Assembly: GCF_021083185.1 (NCBI RefSeq)
Contig: NZ_JAIGQB010000003.1
Location: 62,001 to 126,000 of the forward strand
Length of the DNA: 64,000 bases
Origin: Nocardioides furvisabuli
Lineage (GTDB): Bacteria > Actinomycetota > Actinomycetes > Propionibacteriales > Nocardioidaceae
Reading direction: 5' to 3'
Shown here: positions 58,545 through 64,000 of the stretch, one piece after another
How the letters are laid out: every line of letters starts with the position of its first letter
How positions within the stretch are numbered: the stretch's first letter is position 1
Made by a program: the position numbers and the translations under genes
The notes under the pieces: model-generated
Databases searched by the model: none
The model's input: the letters and a program-made list of their open reading frames with translations, nothing else
What the model was told of the DNA's origin: nothing

Positions 58545-60081
58545 TGCGGGGGAATCCCAGCTCGAGGCCGCCCTCGGGACGGGCGGCGGGGTTGATCCAG
58601 CGGGTGGTGACGACCTTGGCGCGGGTGAAGAAGTGCACGCCCTCGGTGCCGTGGGCGTGGGTGTCGCCGAAGAGCGAGCGCTTCCAGCCGCCGAAGGAGT
58701 AGTAGGCCACCGGCACCGGGATCGGCACGTTGACACCGATCATCCCGACCTCGACGTCGTTCTCGAAGCGTCGTGCCGCGCCGCCGTCGTTGGTGAAGAT
58801 GGCGGTGCCGTTGCCGTAGTCGTTGGCGTTGACCAGCGCGACCGCCTCGTCGTACGACGCCACCCGCACGACCGAGAGCACGGGGCCGAAGATCTCCTCG
58901 CGGTAGATCTCCATGTCGGGGGTGACGTGGTCGAAGAGGGTGGGCCCGAGCCAGAACCCGTCCTCGGCGCCACGGGCCCGCACCTCGCGGCCGTCCACGA
59001 CGACCTTGGCCCCGGCCGCCTCGCCGGAGTCGATGAGGCCGGCGACCCGGTCGCGGTGCGCGCGGGTCACCAGCGGACCCATGTCGGCCTCCCTGGCCGT
59101 CTCGCCACCGGCGCCGGCCGCCTCGGTGGCGCTCGTGCCTCCGTCGCCGATCAGCAGCGTGCGGGTGCGCTCGGCGATGCGGGCGACGAGGTCGTCGGCC
59201 ACGGGATCGACGGCGACGAGCACGCTGATCGCCATGCAGCGCTCACCGGCCGAGCCGTAGCCGGCGTTGACCGCGGCGTCGGCCGCGAGGTCGAGGTCGG
59301 CGTCGGGCAGGACGACCATGTGGTTCTTCGCGCCCCCCAGGGCCTGCACGCGCTTGCCGTGGCGGCTGGCCTGCTCGTAGACGTACTGCGCGATCGGGGT
59401 GGACCCGACGAAGCTGATGGCTGCCACGTCCGGGGACTCCAGCAGCGCGTCGACGGCGACCTTGTCGCCCTGGAGGACGTTGAAGACGCCGTCGGGCAGA
59501 CCGGCCTCCTGCCACAGCTCGGCCAGCCAGAGGGCGGCTGACGGGTCCTTCTCGCTGGGCTTGAGGACCACCGCGTTGCCGGCCGCGATCGCGACCGGGA
59601 AGAACCACATCGGCACCATCGCCGGGAAGTTGAAGGGGCTGATGATGCCTACCACGCCGAGCGGGGAGCGCTTGGAGTGCACGTCGACGCCGGACGACGC
59701 GCTGTCGCTGTGCCCGCCCTTGAGCAGGTGGGAGATGCCGCACGCGAACTCCACGACCTCCTGGCCGCGGGCGATCTCGCCGAGCGCGTCGGAGTGGACC
59801 TTGCCGTGCTCGGCGGTGATCAGGTGGGCGAGCTCGCCCTTGCGGCTGTTGAGCAGCTCGCGGAAGGCGAAGAGCACCTGGGTGCGCGCGGCCAGGGACG
59901 TCTCGCCCCACGCCTTGGCGGCGCGCGTGGTTGACGCGATGACGGCGGCGGCGTCCGCCTCGTCGGCCAGCGCGACCCGGCCGGAGACCTGGCCGGTGGC
60001 GGGGTTGGTGACGTCGGCCCACCGGTCGGAGGCGCCGTCGAGTCGACGGCCGTCCGCCCAGTGCGTGATCGAGGTGGTCAT
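58537..60081 (-). CDS. mmsA: CoA-acylating methylmalonate-semialdehyde dehydrogenase
   Basis: A 514-residue aldehyde dehydrogenase of the MmsA/IolA group, which oxidises methylmalonate or malonate semialdehyde to propionyl- or acetyl-CoA. It has SPFNFPAMVPMWFFPVAIAA, GNAVVLKPSEKDPSAALWLA, FVGSTPIAQYVYEQASRHGK, QALGGAKNHMVVLPDADLDL and catalytic Cys282 in GYGSAGERCMAI. The C-terminal SFGGWKRSLFGDTHAHGTEG is typical of the group. AGGGAG precedes the ATG at 60081. Together with the overlapping transaminase it fits beta-alanine or valine-type semialdehyde disposal. Confidence 0.92.
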   Translation of the reverse strand: MTTSITHWADGRRLDGASDRWADVTNPATGQVSGRVALADEADAAAVIASTTRAAKAWGETSLAARTQVLFAFRELLNSRKGELAHLITAEHGKVHSDALGEIARGQEVVEFACGISHLLKGGHSDSASSGVDVHSKRSPLGVVGIISPFNFPAMVPMWFFPVAIAAGNAVVLKPSEKDPSAALWLAELWQEAGLPDGVFNVLQGDKVAVDALLESPDVAAISFVGSTPIAQYVYEQASRHGKRVQALGGAKNHMVVLPDADLDLAADAAVNAGYGSAGERCMAISVLVAVDPVADDLVARIAERTRTLLIGDGGTSATEAAGAGGETAREADMGPLVTRAHRDRVAGLIDSGEAAGAKVVVDGREVRARGAEDGFWLGPTLFDHVTPDMEIYREEIFGPVLSVVRVASYDEAVALVNANDYGNGTAIFTNDGGAARRFENDVEVGMIGVNVPIPVPVAYYSFGGWKRSLFGDTHAHGTEGVHFFTRAKVVTTRWINPAARPEGGLELGFPRNV

Positions 60082-60151
60082 GCGGGTGCTCCCTGGCTGG
60101 TGTGGGGCGGACGGCTCCATCCTCGCCGTCGCGACCGCGCACGGCGCCCGA

Positions 60152-60166
60152 CGATCCGTCGGATCG
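60152..60166. promoter_or_regulatory. 15-bp inverted repeat upstream of mmsA
   Basis: CGATCCG and CGGATCG flank a single T in the 114-base gap between mmsA and the amine oxidase gene. Similar GATCGTCG elements occur upstream of the oxidase/PucR pair and the cupin gene, so a shared regulator, possibly the PucR protein, may bind here. Confidence 0.4.
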
Positions 60167-60195
60167 CCACCTCGAGGTCGACGCCTTGTCGCCGC

Positions 60196-61608
60196 TCAGG
60201 AGTCGAAGCCCAGGCCCGCCGCGTCGAGCACGCGCAGCCACGGGTCCCGGTGGCCCTTCCGGTGGTCGGCGCGGTCGAGCGAGCGGCGCGTGAGGTTGAT
60301 GCCGATCGCCGCCGCGGGTTCGGGCGGGAAGGGCAGCGGACGACGCCGCACCATCTCCAGCTCTGTGCGCTCGTTCCGCTCGTGCGCCAGCAGGTCGAGG
60401 AGCACCTCGGCGGCGAAGCGGGTGGCGCCGACCCCGAGCCCGGTGAACCCGGCGGCGTACGCCACCCGGTCACGGTGGGCGAGGCCGTAGAACGCGGCGA
60501 AGCGGGTGCACGTGTCGATCGCACCGGCCCAGCGGTGGGTGAAGGAGAGGCCCTCGAGCTGGGGGAAGGTGGCGAAGAAGTGCGAGGCGAGCCGCGTGAA
60601 GCTCTCCGGCCGGTCCTCGTAGCGCGCACGCAGCCGTCCGCCGAAGTGGTAGACCGCGTCGTAGCCGCCATAGAGGATCCGGTCGTCCGCGGTCAGCCGC
60701 GAGTAGTGGAACTGGTTGGCCAGGTCGCCGAGGCCCTCGCGCCCGGCCCACCCGACGGAGGCCCGCTGCTCAGGCGTCAGCGGCTCGCTCATCAGGACGT
60801 AGTCGTAGACCGGCACGGTCATCAGCCGGGCACGGCGCAGCAACGAGGGGAAGACGTTGGTCGCGAGCACCACGCGGTCGGCCAGCACCGTGGCACGCGC
60901 GGTCTCGACGCGCACCCGGCCGGAGGCGTCGCGGGACAGGGCCTCCACCGCGGAGCCCTCGTGGACCTCCACCCCCAGCTCGCGCGCGACCCGCGCCAGC
61001 TCGTGGGCGAGCCGCGCCGGGTGGACCATCGCGGCCTCGCCGGCGACGCGGCGGCCACCGAGGAAGAGCGGGCTGTCCACGAGTGCCCGGACCCCCGCGG
61101 CGTCGAGCCGGTCGGGGCCGAGCCAGTCGAGCTCGTGCTCCTCGACGGCGGCGTGGACGACCCCGGTGCGCTCCCACTGGCAGTCCAGGCCCCAGGACGC
61201 CACGTCGGCCTCGAAGGCGTCGAGGTTCTGCCGGCCGAGCCGGTCCAGGACGTCGTACTCGTCGGGCCAGCGCGCGCGCCCGTTGGCCTCCCCGTGCGTG
61301 ATCGAGGCCTCGCAGAACCCGCCGTTGCGACCCGACGCCGCCCAGCCGATGCGCTGTGCCTCGAGCAGCACGACGTGTCGGCCCGGGTCGCGTCGCTTGG
61401 CCAGCACGGCGGTCCAGAGTCCGAGGTAGCCGCCGCCCACGACGACCAGGTCGGCCCTCGTCGAGGCGGTCAGCGGCGTCGGCGCCGGGACGTCGTGCGA
61501 GTCCTCCAACCAGAAGACCGCGTGCCGCGAGGGCGCCAGCGACCGCTCGACCAGGCGCGGGTCGGGGGCGTGCCGCTCGTACGCGGTGGGCGCGGGTGGT
61601 GCGGGCAC
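60196..61608 (-). CDS. FAD-dependent amine oxidase (DAO family, PuuB/OrdL-like)
   Basis: A 470-residue flavoprotein. The dinucleotide fold is ADLVVVGGGYLGLWTAVLAK, followed by IGWAASGRNGGFCEASITHG and a C-terminal ATP-independent FAD part, HRWAGAIDTCTRFAAFYGLA, YAAGFTGLGVGATRFAAEVL. The sequence resembles gamma-glutamylputrescine oxidase and related DAO-family amine oxidases. With the transaminase, mmsA and an aldehyde dehydrogenase nearby it probably oxidises a polyamine-like amine to the aldehyde. The GTG at 61608 has GGAG 8 bases upstream. It is divergent from a PucR gene. Confidence 0.87.
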   Translation of the reverse strand: MPAPPAPTAYERHAPDPRLVERSLAPSRHAVFWLEDSHDVPAPTPLTASTRADLVVVGGGYLGLWTAVLAKRRDPGRHVVLLEAQRIGWAASGRNGGFCEASITHGEANGRARWPDEYDVLDRLGRQNLDAFEADVASWGLDCQWERTGVVHAAVEEHELDWLGPDRLDAAGVRALVDSPLFLGGRRVAGEAAMVHPARLAHELARVARELGVEVHEGSAVEALSRDASGRVRVETARATVLADRVVLATNVFPSLLRRARLMTVPVYDYVLMSEPLTPEQRASVGWAGREGLGDLANQFHYSRLTADDRILYGGYDAVYHFGGRLRARYEDRPESFTRLASHFFATFPQLEGLSFTHRWAGAIDTCTRFAAFYGLAHRDRVAYAAGFTGLGVGATRFAAEVLLDLLAHERNERTELEMVRRRPLPFPPEPAAAIGINLTRRSLDRADHRKGHRDPWLRVLDAAGLGFDS

Positions 61609-61746
61609 GGGCTCGTCTCCGGGGTGGGGCAGCGGCTGCGGTCTTCCGAGTGTCGTGCCCTCGCGTGCGCACGGCGGGCGCCAGATCGTCGCTGACCGCG
61701 CCCAGAGCGCGACACATCGTCGGTGGAGGTCTGGGACACTCGTGCC

Positions 61747-63342
61747 ATGTCGCAGCTGACCGTCGCCGAAGCGCTGCAGCTCCCCGCCTTCCGGCGGGCC
61801 GAGCCGGTGGTGGAGGCCGGGGAGGACGGGCTCACCCGCCCGATCCGGTGGGCGCACGCCACCGAGCAGCGCGACGTGGTGCCCCTGCTGCGTCCCGGGG
61901 ACCTGGTGCTGACGATGGGCACCGGGCTCCCCGACGACGCCGACGAGGACGGCTGGCGCCGCTTCGCCGCGGACCTGGCCGAGGCCGAGAGCTCGGGCCT
62001 GGTGGTCGAGCTCGGCCGGCGCTGGCGCGACACCGTGCCGCCCGCACTCGTGGCGGCCTGCCGCGAGCAGTCGGTCCCGCTGGTCGTGCTCACTCACGAG
62101 ACCCGCTTCGCCGCGCTCACCCAGGCGATCGGCGAGCGCGTGGTCGACGTCCAGCTCGACGAGCTCGTCGAGGCGCAGCGCGTGCACGAGACCTTCACCG
62201 AGCTGAGCTTCGCCCAGGCAGGACCAGCCGACATCCTCGACGCCGTGTGCCGGCTGACCGGCGGACCGGTCGTGCTGGAGAACGCCGAGCACCGCCCGCT
62301 CGACTTCCTCACCGGAGCCGCCCCCTCGGCCGGGTTCCTCGACAACTGGCAGGCCAGGTCCTCGCGCGTCAGCATCGCCCGGCGCACCGGCTGGGACGAG
62401 CGGCTCGGCTGGCTCGTCACCCGCCTCGGCAGCGACGACCGCGACTGGGGCCGGCTCGTGATCGCCTCCCCGCAGCGGCCCTCGCAGCGGCTGGTGGCCG
62501 TCGCCGAGCGCGCGGCGGCAGCGTTGGCGCTGCACCGGTTGCACGACCGCGACCGCGACAACGTCGTACGCCGTGTCCACCTCGAGCTGGTGCAGGGCCT
62601 CCGGAGCGACCCGGACGCCCCGGGACTCCTCGAGCGGTGCGAGGTGGCGGGCTTCCCCACGCGCCGTCGGCACTTCCTCGGCCTCGTCGCCCGCCCGCCG
62701 CTGGCGAGCCGGGTGCAGGACGCCGGTGAGGTCGTCTCGGCGTTCGTCCGCGCCGCGCACGGCCTGCGGGTGCCCGCCCTGGTGTGCGAGGTGGACCGGG
62801 AGGCACGGGTGCTGCTGTCGGTCCCGGCCACCTCCGACCCCGACGCCGCCGCCGACCGGATCGCCGCGCGGGTGCAGGCGTTCACGCCGCTGGTGGTGGC
62901 CGCCGGCCGGCCCATCGACACCCTCGACGGCATCGACACGTCACTGCTCGAGGCCGGCCAGGTCGCCGACGCCGTCCCTGCTTCCGACGACGCCTCGCCG
63001 GTGGTCCACCGCCTCGCCGACCTGCACGTGCGGGGCCTGCTCGCCCTGCTCGGCGACGACGAGCGGATCCGGGTCTTCGCCGAGCGCGAGCTCCGGGCGC
63101 TGCGCGAGGCCGACGCGGGGCCCGTCGGGCGCGGCAGCCTGCTCCCGGCCCTGCGGGCGCTGCTGGAGCACCCCGCCAGCAAGACCGACGCCGCGGCGAG
63201 CCTGCACCTGTCGCGCGCAGCGTTCTACGACCGCCTCGCCAAGATCGAGCGCGTCCTCGGGATGGGCCTCGACGACCCCGAGGTGCGGCTGTCGCTGCAC
63301 CTCGCGCTGCTGGCCGACGATCTGTCGCGATCGCGCTCCTGA
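61747..63342 (+). CDS. PucR-family transcriptional regulator
   Basis: A 531-residue PucR protein. The N-terminal PucR domain (about 1-125, LTVAEALQLPAFRRAEPVVE, DVVPLLRPGDLVLTMGTGLP) is followed by a GGDEF-like/GAF central part, and the C-terminal HTH_30 is LLEHPASKTDAAASLHLSRA, AFYDRLAKIERVLGMGLDDP. Members activate purine, ureide, proline or polyamine catabolic genes in response to pathway metabolites. Its position between the amine oxidase and the cupin gene makes it the likely regulator of this island. Confidence 0.9.
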   Translation: MSQLTVAEALQLPAFRRAEPVVEAGEDGLTRPIRWAHATEQRDVVPLLRPGDLVLTMGTGLPDDADEDGWRRFAADLAEAESSGLVVELGRRWRDTVPPALVAACREQSVPLVVLTHETRFAALTQAIGERVVDVQLDELVEAQRVHETFTELSFAQAGPADILDAVCRLTGGPVVLENAEHRPLDFLTGAAPSAGFLDNWQARSSRVSIARRTGWDERLGWLVTRLGSDDRDWGRLVIASPQRPSQRLVAVAERAAAALALHRLHDRDRDNVVRRVHLELVQGLRSDPDAPGLLERCEVAGFPTRRRHFLGLVARPPLASRVQDAGEVVSAFVRAAHGLRVPALVCEVDREARVLLSVPATSDPDAAADRIAARVQAFTPLVVAAGRPIDTLDGIDTSLLEAGQVADAVPASDDASPVVHRLADLHVRGLLALLGDDERIRVFAERELRALREADAGPVGRGSLLPALRALLEHPASKTDAAASLHLSRAAFYDRLAKIERVLGMGLDDPEVRLSLHLALLADDLSRSRS

Positions 63343-63394
63343 GCCGACACCACGTCCCTGCCGACGGCGTCCGCACGGGGGCAGGATCGTCGCC

Positions 63395-63730
63395 ATGCAG
63401 CGGATGTTGGACGTCGACGAGCCCTGCCGGCTGACGCCGGTCGAGCCCTCGACGGTCCTCGAGGGTGACCCGTACGCCGGCTCGCGGGCGCTCGCTGCCG
63501 TGGCCGGTGCGGAGGTCGGGGTCTGGGAGATGACGCCCGGCACCGCCACCGACGTCGAGGTCGACGAGGTCTTCGTCGTGCTGTCCGGGTCGGCGACCGT
63601 CGAGTTCGAGGACGGCACCGTGCTGGATCTCGGCCCCTCCTCCACCGTCCGCCTCCGCGCCGGCGACCGGACCACCTGGACGGTCCGCGAGACCCTGCGC
63701 AAGGTCTACTTCACGGGCATGGAGCCCTGA
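63395..63730 (+). CDS. Cupin-domain protein
   Basis: A 111-residue single-cupin protein (EutQ/DUF861-like). It has VGVWEMTPGTATDVEVDEVF (motif 1 with Glu), VVLSGSATVEFEDGTVLDLG and RAGDRTTWTVRETLRKVYF (motif 2). Several such small cupins occur in amine and amino acid catabolic clusters, but the ligand is unknown. A GATCGTCG element overlaps its leader. It lies between pucR and the aldehyde dehydrogenase end, followed by a large inverted repeat. Confidence 0.82.
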   Translation: MQRMLDVDEPCRLTPVEPSTVLEGDPYAGSRALAAVAGAEVGVWEMTPGTATDVEVDEVFVVLSGSATVEFEDGTVLDLGPSSTVRLRAGDRTTWTVRETLRKVYFTGMEP

Positions 63731-63757
63731 GGCGGGACCTGCCTTCCCCTCTGTCGC

Positions 63758-63841
63758 GATCCCCGGATATCCGGGGAAAGTGGAGCCTCCCCCGCGAAGT
63801 TTCGGGGGTGAGGCTCCACTTTCCCCGGGTGACCGGGGATC
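63758..63841. repeat. Long near-perfect inverted repeat, two 32-base arms
   Basis: The left arm (63758-63789) and right arm (63810-63841) are complementary at 28 of 32 positions; only the central four bases differ (ATAT against the complement of GTGA). The 20-base centre forms an inner CCCCG/CGGGG stem. Within the left arm CCCCGGATATCCGGGG is itself a palindrome. The element lies between convergent genes, so it may be a bidirectional terminator, or a small repeat element. Confidence 0.7.
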
Positions 63842-63862
63842 CCTCAGCTCCGGCCGCCGCCC

Positions 63863-64000
63863 TCACAGGTCGAAGATCGTCGTGTGCCAGGGCTTGGCAG
63901 CCACACCGGTGATGTCCGCCATCACGTGCTTGACCTGGGTGTACTCCTCGAAGGAGTAGCTCGACATGTCCTTGCCGTAGCCCGAGGCCTTCATCCCGCC
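63863..64000 (-). CDS. Aldehyde dehydrogenase, C-terminal end (aminobutyraldehyde dehydrogenase-like)
   Basis: Only the last 45 residues are in the window: GGMKASGYGKDMSSYSFEEY, then TQVKHVMADITGVAAKPWHT and TIFDL before the TGA. This is the conserved C-terminus of aldehyde dehydrogenases of the gamma-aminobutyraldehyde type, which oxidise 4-aminobutanal to GABA in putrescine breakdown. The rest of the gene lies beyond 64000. Its presence supports the polyamine assignment of the region. Confidence 0.85.
   Translation of the reverse strand, partial: GGMKASGYGKDMSSYSFEEYTQVKHVMADITGVAAKPWHTTIFDL

Noticed and set aside
1..64000. CRISPR array, prophage or integrative element boundaries
   Set aside because: No regularly spaced repeats, integrase, phage structural genes or tRNA-associated direct repeats were seen; the tRNA-Ser has no adjacent integrase or 3' duplication.

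Overview
The window looks like the chromosome of a high-GC, flagellated actinobacterium, most likely Nocardioides or a close relative (Nocardioidaceae). The reasons are the extreme GC content with strong third-position GC, a flagellar locus in an actinobacterial arrangement, a DUF222/HNH (13E12-type) gene, MenB, a WS/DGAT acyltransferase and the actinobacterial TadA-associated protein. Several genes appear to be leaderless, with a TANNNT box 6-8 bases before the start codon. No rRNA, prophage, CRISPR array or intact insertion sequence was seen.

Layout. 1-9.8 kb: flagellar locus. The minus strand carries fliF(partial)-fliE-flgC-flgB, an unknown small gene-fliS-fliD, fliC and the flagellar sigma factor fliA. 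The plus strand carries flgN-flgK-flgL-fliW-csrA. 9.8-13.5 kb: a DevR-like response regulator, a deazaflavin-dependent oxidoreductase, menB, a sterol-desaturase-type membrane hydroxylase and a small unknown gene. 13.5-16.6 kb: a translationally coupled trio (N-formylglutamate amidohydrolase family, QEGLA/DUF1704 metallopeptidase, glutathione-synthase-like ATP-grasp ligase). 16.6-22 kb: sirtuin, lipoprotein and two paralogous soluble histidine kinases. 22-28.4 kb: acyl-CoA dehydrogenase, VIT-family transporter, LacI regulator and a sugar ABC transporter lacking its own ATPase. 28.4-34.7 kb: membrane protein plus winged-helix regulator behind a palindromic promoter, proton-translocating transhydrogenase (pntAB), HU, a secreted RTX-like protein and an isochorismatase-like hydrolase. 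35-38.8 kb: HNH gene with a flanking repeat, upp, tadA and its partner, and a GNAT acetyltransferase. 38.7-44.9 kb: DUF2254 protein and a three-gene lipid acyltransferase operon. 45-52.6 kb: tRNA-Ser(CGA), thioredoxin-fold protein, metalloprotease remnant, DUF305-DUF6153-DUF305 cluster, then TetR-MMPL-HAD. 52.7-57.1 kb: PAS-ANTAR protein, spermidine-synthase-like fusion, chromate-type transporter and GlsB-type protein. 57.1-64 kb: an apparent polyamine/omega-amino-acid catabolic island (transaminase, mmsA, FAD amine oxidase, PucR regulator, cupin, aldehyde dehydrogenase end).

How it fits together. The flagellar locus seems to carry its own circuit: FliA reading sigma-28-like promoters upstream of flgB and fliC, and a FliW-CsrA-flagellin translational switch. 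The fliC leader holds a hairpin presenting GGA in its loop plus a GGA-rich Shine-Dalgarno, as in the Bacillus subtilis hag leader. A near-identical 15-bp core lies upstream of flgB and inside a perfect 20-bp palindrome between fliA and flgN, suggesting one further flagellar regulator. Elsewhere the regulators tend to sit beside what they probably control: LacI with the sugar transporter, TetR with the MMPL pump, the winged-helix protein with its membrane partner, and PucR with amine catabolism.
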